This document shows, one piece after another, positions 44,618-52,885 of a stretch of 64,000 nt of DNA. Origin of the DNA: JADHMP01 sp016779985. GTDB taxonomy: Bacteria; Bacteroidota; Bacteroidia; Flavobacteriales; Flavobacteriaceae. Below the pieces are notes generated by a model. The model was not told the origin of the DNA and made no database searches. It saw only the letters and a program-made list of their open reading frames with translations. The position numbers and the translations under genes are program-made. Numbering within the stretch: the first letter of the stretch is position 1; each line of letters starts with the position of its first letter. Where the stretch lies: the NCBI GenBank assembly GCA_016779985.1, contig JADHMP010000010.1, positions 20,116-84,115 on the forward strand, in the 5' to 3' direction.

Positions 44618-45541
44618 TTATTCTAATAAACTGCCATTATAATAACTAATCTCACTGGTAATTTTTCCATCGTTATTGAAAGTGTGTTGGAGATGAACAG
44701 AAAGTTTGATGCGTTTATCTGTTTTCTTTTCCTTAAGGCGATACGTCCACCAAGATATAACAACATGTTGTGACCCTTCGTAGTCAAGTAGATCAGGATA
44801 CCCAACCTCATCAATAGATTCTATTTCAAAACGCTCAAGCCCGCTTTTTAGGGATGCTTTATTTTCTTCCAGACTCAGAAAGGTGCCATAGGGCATATTG
44901 ATGTCATAAAAACGAGAAGTATCTGTAAAGTCTTCAAAAATCGAATCAAAATTTCCAAGCTCAAGATGAGCAAGCATTTTTCTGACCTTTGAAATGTCTG
45001 GATGCCCTTTATAAAGGGTGCCATTTGTCATTGTTTCAAAGGTCTCTTGATATTTTTGGAAAAGACGCATATTGGTTTGAATCAATACGTTTTTGATTTT
45101 AGTTCCTTCCTTATTGAAGAAAAAAGTACAATCAAAGGGCATGTCGAATTTGAATCCAGTGGTTTTGTCAAAACCTCTAAATACATCAAAGGTATAGACC
45201 ACTAGACCACTGCGTTTATACTCCAAAGCATCTGGATATGAACTTCCTCTTCTGTTTAGTGAAAAACCCAATAAATTCGAGCTCCAGTATTTAGACTGAT
45301 TGACAAAAACATCAATAGAATTTCCTTTATCGTCTTTGTTGGTTGTGAGCGCATTGTAGGCAATAAAGTCATCAGTAGCCATGCTTCTTAATTTGTTTTC
45401 ATCACCTGCCACATAGGCTTCCAAAAAAGATTCAGCAAAATCAATGGCGGGATGTTCATCATAAATTTTGCCATTGTTGTTTTTCTGCGCTTGAAGCCCT
45501 GTGAGTAATAAGAATAAAAATAAATAAAGTGATTTTTTCAT
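44618..45541 (-). CDS. exported protein with two NTF2-like (SnoaL-type) domains
   Basis: 307 residues with a signal peptide (LYLFLFLLLTGLQAQ). Two similar segments, about 30-160 (PAIDFAESFLEAYVAGDENKLRSM start) and 180-305 (SKVRKMLAHLELGNFDSIFEDF start), each follow the NTF2-like pattern: long amphipathic helix, then strands ending in V-I-S-W-W or similar. NTF2-like domains bind small ligands or dimerise; no catalytic residues can be assigned. A -7 box is seen at 45567-45574. The gene is convergent with the arylsulfatase. Confidence 0.7.
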   Translation of the reverse strand: MKKSLYLFLFLLLTGLQAQKNNNGKIYDEHPAIDFAESFLEAYVAGDENKLRSMATDDFIAYNALTTNKDDKGNSIDVFVNQSKYWSSNLLGFSLNRRGSSYPDALEYKRSGLVVYTFDVFRGFDKTTGFKFDMPFDCTFFFNKEGTKIKNVLIQTNMRLFQKYQETFETMTNGTLYKGHPDISKVRKMLAHLELGNFDSIFEDFTDTSRFYDINMPYGTFLSLEENKASLKSGLERFEIESIDEVGYPDLLDYEGSQHVVISWWTYRLKEKKTDKRIKLSVHLQHTFNNDGKITSEISYYNGSLLE

Positions 45542-45566
45542 TGGTATTTGTGTTTATAGTTATATC

Positions 45567-45574
45567 CAAATGTA
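45567..45574 (-). promoter_or_regulatory. candidate -7 box of the double-NTF2 gene (TACATTTG)
   Basis: Exact TAnnTTTG on the minus strand, 25 bases before the ATG, with a T-run ending TTTG at 45590-45593 as a possible -33 (15-base spacing, short). Confidence 0.45.
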
Positions 45575-45679
45575 GAATATTTTAGCCTCCAAAAAAATAG
45601 GATTTTTTAATTTTTTTTATCTCAAGGTAAATGTAAGGAAGACAAATTCTCTATTGTACATCGTTTTTAGATAAAAAAA

Positions 45680-47848
45680 TTATAGATCGAAAAGATATTG
45701 AAACTTAAAATAAAGTTGTGAATCTTCTCGACCAAAATTTGTTGTAGGTTCAACTCTCGAATACCCGTTCGTCCCACCAATATAAAAAATCGTAAATGGA
45801 TTTGGATTCCATTTCAGTAGGGGTTGAATAAAAAAGACTTGGTCAAAGTCATTGTATTCTCCGATTAGTCTAAAGGAGAGATTTTTATTAAACTGAAAGT
45901 TAATATTTACACGGCCAATATACCCCTTGAAATAGAGATTGCGATCTTCTTTTGATCTCAATTCAGAATATCGAATACTCGGATTTAGGCTTAGTTTAGG
46001 ACTCAATTGAAAGTTATTAAATGTCCCAAAGAAGAGCGCATTCCCTACGGCAGGCTTATCTTCATCATAACGAATGGATTCATCAAATGAAACAAAGGCT
46101 CGCATATTAATTTTTTCAGAGGGGTTATAACCGTTAAAAAAATTTATTCCTGTCATATTACGACCAAAGAACCCTGCAAATTCTTCGTTTACAACATGAT
46201 AAATATTTAGCCCAGTTCTAAAACTTCCTTTCCATTGAATAAAAAGATCATTATATATATCAAAATATTTTCTAAGTTGGTTGTAATTGAAAATGAATTC
46301 TGACCCTAGACTAACATTTAATTGCTGTACCAAACCCTCTTTCTTTTTGGGAAAATAGGTGTAAGAGTGATTAAATTCAATGTTTCGAATGCTGTTTTGA
46401 GTGACAAATCCAAGCGGGGCGTTATAATTTGGCGAATATTGTAAATAGCTTAGCGTGGTATTCCAATTTCGAGTATTTCGTTTTAAAGAAACGAGCGAAG
46501 CATCCCCTTGTTTTTTTTCTCCATCGAGAAGAATCGATTTACCACGTATTATTTCATCGCCTTCTATCCAATCTGCATTAGGTTCTACAGAAAGACTTTT
46601 ATTAAATTCAAAATTGAGGGTATAGAGTTCTGCAAAACGCAAAAGACCATTTAACCCAAAAACATGACCATTTCCTCCTCCTTCGAACACTCTGTTTGTT
46701 GACAAGAGTCCGATATAAGACCCCTTTTTGAATGTTCTTTGATAGCTAAAAATATTAGACAACGCTTTTCCACCTTCACCGGTTGTCGATCCATTTTCAC
46801 CAGCAATTAGAATGGGTGATGATTGATCATAGGCTGCTAACCAATAAACCCTTTGTTTATCTCCTTGATGAATGAGTTTGATGGAAGCTAAAGGATCATT
46901 TATTGTTCTCGTGTAAACTGTATTTAAATTAGAATTTATAATTTCATTTCCTTCGTTAAAATAAGGTCTTCGCTCTGGAAAAAACAAAGCAAATGTGGTG
47001 TTAGCAGTGACTTGTGACACGTCTGCCTCTACTTGTGAAAAATCTGGATTCAACGCAAATTCTAATGAAGTCATACTGTTTAGGTCAAATAGACCGCTGA
47101 GCCCCAAGGTACCCTGCGGTTTTCCATAACTAAAAGTAGTATTAGCCTTTTCGCCCGAAAGACCCCCATATACATAAGGCAGAAGGTTTATTCTATTTTT
47201 GGATTTTACATTTTTTAAGATAATTTCTTCAGGCGTTTGACAAATAATACATGGATTATTTCTATCGATGGGAAAATTGATGCTCTGACTCCGGGTATCT
47301 TCTGTATAGGTGGTTCTTGCGAAAACTACTTTCCATTTCATTTCCTCAGCAGCCTTAAATTGTAAATTAGAAAATGGAATTTTTAATTCTACATGATACG
47401 CATTAGGATGTTTTGATGCTTTAGACTCAAAGTTGACGTCATAATTGTCTTCTCCCCCTGTGGGTAATATTTTAATATCCATTTGATTTCCCTCTGGATT
47501 AGCTCCCAAGACAATCATATATCGACCATCACCATAGGTATCAAAACCTATTAGAACATTATCGTCTTGAAAACCTTCATCCCTATTTCTAATAGAAGAG
47601 CGAAGAGTTGACATTTCAGCTTCTGCAACAAATCCAATGTAAAGATCAGTACTAGAGTAGGTTGCATAAGCAGTTGTTTTTTGTGGTGCAGGTGAATTGT
47701 CACCTGGTTGAACTTCATATTTAATTGAAAACTGTTGTGCTTCACTCCATTCAGAGGCATTGACAACACCGTCAAACTCTGGTAAGGTCGTTTGAGCATG
47801 AATGAAGGATAAAAGCAATGGGGATAGGTAGGCTGCTATTTTGTTCAT
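45680..47848 (-). CDS. DUF5916 outer-membrane protein with N-terminal CBM9-like domain
   Basis: 722 residues. After the signal peptide (SPLLLSFIHAQ) comes a carbohydrate-binding-family-9-like beta sandwich (FDGVVNASEWSEAQQF, then AYATYSSTDLYIGFVAEA, about 25-200). The rest is the DUF5916 region, with alternating hydrophobic strands suggesting an outer-membrane beta barrel that ends in F-Q-Y-L-F-D-L. Function of the family is not established; a surface-binding or channel role is plausible next to sulfatases. It is divergent from the last sulfatase. Confidence 0.85.
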   Translation of the reverse strand: MNKIAAYLSPLLLSFIHAQTTLPEFDGVVNASEWSEAQQFSIKYEVQPGDNSPAPQKTTAYATYSSTDLYIGFVAEAEMSTLRSSIRNRDEGFQDDNVLIGFDTYGDGRYMIVLGANPEGNQMDIKILPTGGEDNYDVNFESKASKHPNAYHVELKIPFSNLQFKAAEEMKWKVVFARTTYTEDTRSQSINFPIDRNNPCIICQTPEEIILKNVKSKNRINLLPYVYGGLSGEKANTTFSYGKPQGTLGLSGLFDLNSMTSLEFALNPDFSQVEADVSQVTANTTFALFFPERRPYFNEGNEIINSNLNTVYTRTINDPLASIKLIHQGDKQRVYWLAAYDQSSPILIAGENGSTTGEGGKALSNIFSYQRTFKKGSYIGLLSTNRVFEGGGNGHVFGLNGLLRFAELYTLNFEFNKSLSVEPNADWIEGDEIIRGKSILLDGEKKQGDASLVSLKRNTRNWNTTLSYLQYSPNYNAPLGFVTQNSIRNIEFNHSYTYFPKKKEGLVQQLNVSLGSEFIFNYNQLRKYFDIYNDLFIQWKGSFRTGLNIYHVVNEEFAGFFGRNMTGINFFNGYNPSEKINMRAFVSFDESIRYDEDKPAVGNALFFGTFNNFQLSPKLSLNPSIRYSELRSKEDRNLYFKGYIGRVNINFQFNKNLSFRLIGEYNDFDQVFFIQPLLKWNPNPFTIFYIGGTNGYSRVEPTTNFGREDSQLYFKFQYLFDL

Positions 47849-47991
47849 TTAGGTGGATTCTAATAGCAAGACACATTTTGCCTTTAAATGTTACATTGTA
47901 TGCTGTTAATTTTTGAAACCACTAATTTTAAGATGATTTTTTAAATAAAAAGTATACATTGTTATTTGCTAATGTCATTATTATCCAGTCA

Positions 47992-49425
47992 ATGAAGTCA
48001 TTCAAAATAATATTCTTATTTGTATGGTTTAGTTTTTTTGTATTGATTACTAGTTGTGCTAAAGAACAGCAGGACACAAAACAAAATATTCTATTGATAT
48101 GTGTAGACGATCTACGTCCAGAATTGAAAAGTTTTGGTGCGAACTACATCATTGCACCAAATATTGATCAACTGGCCAAAGAAGGAATTTCTTTTCAGAA
48201 GCACTTTGTAAATGCTCCAAGTTGTGGCCCCTCAAGATATACGTTATTAACGGGTCAATATGGAACAGTAGAGAATGACGCCCTTTTTTTGAGGGCTAAA
48301 AAAATTAGAGAAAACAATGGAGTAGTACCCAAGAGTATGCCAGAATGGTTCAAGTCTAATGGCTATACAACAGTTGCTGTAGGTAAAGTTTCCCATCACC
48401 CGGGTGGAAGAGGAGGAGTTGATTGGAATGACTCTACAGCGCTTGAAATGCCAAATGCATGGGATAAACATCTTCTTCCAGTGGGGGTATGGAAACATCC
48501 TCGTGGAGTGATGCATGGGTTGGCTAACGGAGAAATTCGGATCAATGCAGGGGATATGGATGTTTTCCAACATGCAAAAGGGAGTGACAACAGCTATCCA
48601 GATGGTTTAATTGCCAATGAGGCGATTAGTCAACTTGAAGCACACACAGTAGCATCGGATGCTCCATTTTTTCTTGCTGTTGGAATCATCAAACCTCATC
48701 TGCCTTTCGGAGCGCCAAAATCATATTATGATTACTATGAGGAGGTCACACTTCCAGAAATAGAGCATCCTGAAAAGCCAAAAGGAAAAACGACATGGCA
48801 CCCTTCTGGAGAATTCATGAAATACAACCGATGGGATAAAAATCCAAACACTAATAGCGCCTTTGCAGAGGAGGTCAGACGTCATTATGCAGCTGCCATA
48901 AGTTATGCAGATGCTCAAATAGGAAAAATCATGAGCGCCTTAAAACGATCAGGCGCCTATAAAAATACTATAGTGGTACTTTGGGGAGATCATGGTTGGC
49001 ATTTGGGGGAACATGCCATATGGGGGAAGCACAGTTTGTTTGAAGAATCTTTACATTCTCCTTTAATTATTCGATATCCAAAAATGAAAAACAAAGGGTT
49101 CAAAACGAATGCTATTGTTGAGACACTTGACCTTTTTCCAACATTAACAGATTTAGCAGGAATAGAAACACCATCCTATGTACAAGGCGTTTCATTAAGG
49201 TCAATTTTACTAGATCCTTCAAGTGCTGGTCATATGGCTTTTGCTTACAAAAATAAGGCTTCAACCATTAGAACTGCTACCCATAGATTGATTTTACACA
49301 AAGACGGTTTCGTAGAATTATACAACCATCAATCACTTGATAAGGAAACAGTGAATGTGGCAGATCAAAATCAAGAATTGGTCGATGAGTTAAAAAAGAA
49401 ATTGAAAGAAAGAGAAGACCTTTAA
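47992..49425 (+). CDS. sulfatase, iduronate-2-sulfatase-like lipoprotein (S1 family)
   Basis: 477-residue type I sulfatase from ATG 47992 (the ORF is open to 47959). Lipoprotein signal with lipobox LITSC (Cys22). Formylglycine motif CGPSR (Cys78-Arg82), metal ligands VDD (Asp39-Asp40), VGKVSHHPGG as the Lys/His site and WGDHGWHLGEHAIWGKHS late in the domain. Close in type to the sulfatase at 34293 but lipid-anchored. It is the last gene of the island and convergent with rho. Confidence 0.91.
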   Translation: MKSFKIIFLFVWFSFFVLITSCAKEQQDTKQNILLICVDDLRPELKSFGANYIIAPNIDQLAKEGISFQKHFVNAPSCGPSRYTLLTGQYGTVENDALFLRAKKIRENNGVVPKSMPEWFKSNGYTTVAVGKVSHHPGGRGGVDWNDSTALEMPNAWDKHLLPVGVWKHPRGVMHGLANGEIRINAGDMDVFQHAKGSDNSYPDGLIANEAISQLEAHTVASDAPFFLAVGIIKPHLPFGAPKSYYDYYEEVTLPEIEHPEKPKGKTTWHPSGEFMKYNRWDKNPNTNSAFAEEVRRHYAAAISYADAQIGKIMSALKRSGAYKNTIVVLWGDHGWHLGEHAIWGKHSLFEESLHSPLIIRYPKMKNKGFKTNAIVETLDLFPTLTDLAGIETPSYVQGVSLRSILLDPSSAGHMAFAYKNKASTIRTATHRLILHKDGFVELYNHQSLDKETVNVADQNQELVDELKKKLKEREDL

Positions 49426-49436
49426 AATTGGCGGGG

Positions 49437-49458
49437 AATAAATAGAGTATTTATTTTA
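49437..49458. terminator. weak AT-rich hairpin between the last sulfatase and rho
   Basis: Perfect 8-bp inverted repeat AATAAATA / TATTTATT with GAG loop, followed by TTATA. Its position between convergent genes suggests a bidirectional terminator, but the stem has no GC pairs. Confidence 0.35.
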
Positions 49459-49465
49459 TATCTAT

Positions 49466-50977
49466 TTATTGATTCATGGAAATCAAAAACTCTTCATTGC
49501 TTTGGGTTCTTTTAAAGCGATCGTTAATAAACTCCATAGCTTCCACAGGATTCATATCGGCTAAATATTTGCGCATAATCCACATGCGTTGAATCGTATT
49601 TTCGTCTAATAATAAGTCATCTCTTCTAGTGCTAGAAGAAATTAGGTCTATAGCAGGGAAAATTCTTCGGTTAGCAATTCTCCTATCGAGCTGTAATTCC
49701 ATATTTCCGGTTCCTTTAAACTCTTCAAAGATCACTTCATCCATTTTAGAGCCAGTTTCTGTGAGTGCTGTGGCTATGATTGAAAGCGAGCCACCTCTTT
49801 CTATATTTCGTGCTGCTCCAAAAAAGCGCTTAGGTTTGTGCAAAGCATTAGCGTCAACACCGCCACTCAATATTTTTCCAGAGGCAGGTTGCACTGTATT
49901 GTAAGCTCGAGCGAGTCGCGTAATAGAATCCAAAAGGATCACCACATCATGCCCACATTCAACCAATCGTTTTGCTTTTTCCAACACAATATTGGCCACC
50001 TTAACATGTCGATCTGCCGGCTCGTCAAATGTTGAAGCGACAACCTCTCCATCTACATTTCGTTGCATGTCAGTCACTTCTTCTGGACGCTCATCAATAA
50101 GTAAAATTAATTGATACACTTCAGGATGGTTGGCTGCAATGGCATTGGCAATGTCCTTTAGGAGCATTGTCTTTCCTGTTTTGGGTTGTGATACAATCAT
50201 GCCACGTTGTCCTTTTCCAATGGGTGAGAACAAATCCATGATCCTTGTGGAGATTGTGCTTTTTTGTTCTGCTAGTCTGAATTTTTCTTGTGGAAATAGT
50301 GGCGTTAGATGTTCAAAAGAAACTCGGTCACGCACCAATTTTGGCTCCAACCCATTGATGAAATCAACCTTAATGAGTGGAAAATACTTCTCTCCCTCCT
50401 TGGGAGGTCGAACAGAGCCCAAAACAGTGTCCCCGGTTTTTAGCCCAAATAGACGAATCTGAGACTGTGAAACATAAACATCATCGGGGGATGAAAGATA
50501 GTTGTAGTCAGAAGAGCGTAAAAAACCATAGCCCTCAGACATGATCTCAAGTACACCCTCGGTAGTAACTATACCATCAAATTCAAAATCGGGTTCTCTA
50601 TATCGGTTTCGATTATCTTTATTGTGGTTAACCTCTCCTTTAAATTTCTTGTTTTTATTCTTTCCATTATTGTTGTTGTTGTGAGGCCGATTATCGAATT
50701 TTCCGTTATTTTTTTGCTCTTTAGGAAGCGGTTGGTTGTTTTTTTTGACGGGTTGAATGGGCTTTATGATCGGAAGACTTTCTTTCTTTATCGGTTCTGC
50801 TGGTTTGATTTCATTAGATGAAGAAGAGGCTTCTTGTGGATTGGCCGCAACATGATCGATGATTTGATAAATCAAATCCATCTTTTTTAAACCTGTTATT
50901 CTTTTTACACCAATGGTTTTGGCCATTTCTTGTAATTCAGGGAGTTTCTTGGTTCTTAAAGAAGCTATTTCGTACAT
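49466..50977 (-). CDS. rho: transcription termination factor Rho
   Basis: Hexameric RNA helicase ending transcription. The 503 residues have the N-terminal Rho helix bundle (LPELQEMAKTIGVKRITGLKKMDLIYQI), then a low-complexity Asn/Lys/Gln-rich insertion (about 60-130), the RNA-binding cold-shock-like domain (GVLEIMSEGYGFLRS), and the RecA-like ATPase domain with P-loop SQPKTGKTML, LIDERPEEV and the Q-loop/R-loop region GGVDANALHKPKRFFGAARN. The insertion is typical of Bacteroidota Rho and may bind RNA. The upstream gap with DUF4293 carries a perfect 17-bp inverted repeat. Confidence 0.96.
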   Translation of the reverse strand: MYEIASLRTKKLPELQEMAKTIGVKRITGLKKMDLIYQIIDHVAANPQEASSSSNEIKPAEPIKKESLPIIKPIQPVKKNNQPLPKEQKNNGKFDNRPHNNNNNGKNKNKKFKGEVNHNKDNRNRYREPDFEFDGIVTTEGVLEIMSEGYGFLRSSDYNYLSSPDDVYVSQSQIRLFGLKTGDTVLGSVRPPKEGEKYFPLIKVDFINGLEPKLVRDRVSFEHLTPLFPQEKFRLAEQKSTISTRIMDLFSPIGKGQRGMIVSQPKTGKTMLLKDIANAIAANHPEVYQLILLIDERPEEVTDMQRNVDGEVVASTFDEPADRHVKVANIVLEKAKRLVECGHDVVILLDSITRLARAYNTVQPASGKILSGGVDANALHKPKRFFGAARNIERGGSLSIIATALTETGSKMDEVIFEEFKGTGNMELQLDRRIANRRIFPAIDLISSSTRRDDLLLDENTIQRMWIMRKYLADMNPVEAMEFINDRFKRTQSNEEFLISMNQ

Positions 50978-50995
50978 AAAAATTTAATAGGAAAA

Positions 50996-51003
50996 CAAAA
51001 ATA
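50996..51003 (-). promoter_or_regulatory. candidate -7 box of rho (TATTTTTG)
   Basis: Exact TAnnTTTG on the minus strand, 18 bases before the rho ATG. The inverted repeat 51021-51037 would then cover the -33 region, a natural place for an operator. Confidence 0.45.
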
Positions 51004-51020
51004 TGAAGAGGTAATATTAT

Positions 51021-51037
51021 CTTCTGTAGAACAGAAG
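51021..51037. repeat. 17-bp perfect inverted repeat in the rho/DUF4293 gap
   Basis: CTTCTGT-AGA-ACAGAAG, seven-base arms around a three-base centre. It is either an operator for a dimeric DNA-binding protein or, if transcribed, a compact hairpin. It lies between two divergent promoter candidates (50996-51003 and 51092-51099). Confidence 0.5.
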
Positions 51038-51091
51038 TTCACAACAATAATACAAATTTTATGTTAAAAAAAAGCAATTTTAAAAAAAACT

Positions 51092-51099
51092 TAATTTTG
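51092..51099 (+). promoter_or_regulatory. candidate -7 box of the DUF4293 gene (TAATTTTG)
   Basis: Exact TAnnTTTG ending 13 bases before the ATG, implying a leader of only about eight bases. Confidence 0.4.
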
Positions 51100-51112
51100 T
51101 AAAAAAATTATC

Positions 51113-51490
51113 ATGATCGAGCGCCTGCAAACCCTTTATTTATTTTTAGTCTTTCTTTTCTCTTGTGGGTTGTTTTATTATTCTACTGGCGAAAATACTA
51201 CTACCCTTTTTTCTAGTTATTATGGATTTATTTTTTCTCCTATTGTTTCCATCATCACAATAGTGTTGTTTAAAAAGCGCCCTTCACAAATTTTTTTATG
51301 TTTTGTTTTACTTCTTTTGCAAGCAATTCAAATTGGTTTTTATATAAAAGCTTTTCAACCCACAGCTGGTTTTGGTTGGACAGAATATGTGGTTGTCTTT
51401 TCTTTGATAAACTTTATTTTAATAACCTTGGCTCGACGAGGGATTAGAAAAGATGAAAATTTAGTGCGTTCAATTGACCGCATTCGATAA
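51113..51490 (+). CDS. DUF4293 family membrane protein
   Basis: 125 residues with four hydrophobic segments, the usual layout of this small Bacteroidota family: MIERLQTLYLF start, GENTTTLFSSYYGF loop, and charged C-terminus (RRGIRKDENLVRSIDRIR). No known function. Divergent from rho, as is common in Bacteroidota, which suggests a linked regulation. Its 3' end overlaps the convergent phosphoesterase gene by 21 bases. Confidence 0.82.
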   Translation: MIERLQTLYLFLVFLFSCGLFYYSTGENTTTLFSSYYGFIFSPIVSIITIVLFKKRPSQIFLCFVLLLLQAIQIGFYIKAFQPTAGFGWTEYVVVFSLINFILITLARRGIRKDENLVRSIDRIR

Positions 51491-52012
51491 TGCCCCTCTC
51501 AATCCTATTTCAATAGCTTCTAAATTATTGATCTTTCCGTTCGTAATTTCAAATCTCAAAAGAGTTTTGATTTTATGAAAACCAATATTACCAGCCGCAC
51601 CTGGGTTCATATGAAGATGACCATTTTTTTTGTCTTGCATTACTTTTAAAATGTGTGAATGTCCACATACAAATAGGTTGGGCTGATGTTTTTGAATGAG
51701 TTCTTTAGCCTTGACGCCATAGCGACCTGGATACCCCGCAATGTGAAGCATCAAAACAGACAAGCCCTCGCAATTAAAAGATAAATATTCTGGTGCTACT
51801 AGTCTTATTTTGTAACTATCAATGTTTCCATAAATAGCCTTAGTTGGTTTAGAGGCTTCTAGAGTCTTTAAAACATCCAATTTTCCAATATCACCTGCAT
51901 GCCAAACCTCATCTGTATTTTTAATATAAGGCATGATTTTCTCATCTAAATGCCCGTGTGTATCGGAAAGCAATAATATCTTTTTCACTTCTTGAAAGTA
52001 GAGGTTATTCAT
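51470..52012 (-). CDS. YfcE/MJ0936-type metallophosphoesterase
   Basis: Dinuclear metal phosphodiesterase, about 180 residues. Metal ligands in LLSDTHGH (first His/Asp pair), HAGDIGK, YGNID, and the C-terminal CGHSH. The start is uncertain: the ATG at 52012 gives an eight-residue extension before KKILLLSDTHG; the GTG at 51988 would match the family start better. The gene is convergent with the DUF4293 gene. Natural substrate unknown. Confidence 0.88.
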   Translation of the reverse strand: MNNLYFQEVKKILLLSDTHGHLDEKIMPYIKNTDEVWHAGDIGKLDVLKTLEASKPTKAIYGNIDSYKIRLVAPEYLSFNCEGLSVLMLHIAGYPGRYGVKAKELIQKHQPNLFVCGHSHILKVMQDKKNGHLHMNPGAAGNIGFHKIKTLLRFEITNGKINNLEAIEIGLRGALSNAVN

Positions 52013-52080
52013 TCAAGTATAGTTCAAAAATATTTCATTACCCTTTTTAGTGGAAATTGTTTTAAAAAAAGCTTCAACAA

Positions 52081-52116
52081 TTTTTTGAGGGGCAAGCCAA
52101 AAACCCGATATCTTTG
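52081..52116 (+). promoter_or_regulatory. promoter of truA-ABC exporter operon
   Basis: -7 box TATCTTTG at 52109-52116 (exact consensus) and TTTTTTG at 52081-52087 as -33 with a 21-base spacer. The expected start lies about 14 bases before the GTG start of truA. Confidence 0.6.
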
Positions 52117-52135
52117 ATACATTAAGAAAAGTAAG

Positions 52136-52885
52136 GTGCGCTATTTTTTGGAATTTTCATACGCTGGAACACATTATCATGGGTGGCAACGTCAATCCAA
52201 TGCAGTTTCTATTCAAGAAACAATGGAAAATATGCTCACTACTTTTTTCAAAAAACCAATTCCTTTAGTAGCGGCTGGTAGAACAGACACTGGTGTTCAT
52301 GCGCAACAGATGTTTGCTCATTTTCAAGTTATAAATCCTATCAAAGATCATATTCAATGGCTTTATAGGGCCAATCAATTTTTGCCCAATGACATAGCAG
52401 TTCAACACCTACTTAGGGTAAATGAAGAGGCCCACGCCCGTTTTGATGCTATTGCAAGAACGTATCAATATCATATAAAAAATATAAAGTCACCTTTTCA
52501 AAACGAATTACATTATTGTTTATATCAAGACTTAAGCCTTGACAAAATGAATAAGGCCGCCCAAATACTTATGGAATATGAAGACTTTGAATGTTTTTCA
52601 AAATCGAACACTGACGTAAAAACATTTTTGTGTAAGATAAGTTCAGCAAAATGGGAGAAAACAAAAAACGGTTATATCTTTACCATCACAGCTAATCGTT
52701 TTTTACGTAATATGGTCAGAGCTATTGTGGGGACATTAATAGAAATAGGCCTTAATAAGAAAACAATAGAAGATTTGCACAATATCATTCAATCTAAAAA
52801 CCGCTCAGAGGCGGGCTTTTCTGTCCCTGCCCGAGGTTTATTTTTGACCCAAATCACCTATCCTGAAAGTGTTTTTATTAAATGA
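52136..52885 (+). CDS. truA: tRNA pseudouridine(38-40) synthase TruA
   Basis: Isomerises uridines 38-40 in the anticodon arm of tRNAs. The 249 residues include FSYAGTHYHGWQRQ, the catalytic aspartate in AAGRTDTGVHA (Asp51), RYQYH-like ARTYQYHIKN and FLRNMVRAIVGTLIEIG. The start is GTG at 52136; no ATG is available in frame upstream. It overlaps the ABC exporter gene by four bases (ATGA), so translation is coupled. Confidence 0.95.
   Translation: MRYFLEFSYAGTHYHGWQRQSNAVSIQETMENMLTTFFKKPIPLVAAGRTDTGVHAQQMFAHFQVINPIKDHIQWLYRANQFLPNDIAVQHLLRVNEEAHARFDAIARTYQYHIKNIKSPFQNELHYCLYQDLSLDKMNKAAQILMEYEDFECFSKSNTDVKTFLCKISSAKWEKTKNGYIFTITANRFLRNMVRAIVGTLIEIGLNKKTIEDLHNIIQSKNRSEAGFSVPARGLFLTQITYPESVFIK

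Noticed and set aside
48247..48573. 108-residue minus-strand frame inside the last sulfatase
   Set aside because: Antisense shadow; no start-site or protein-family evidence.
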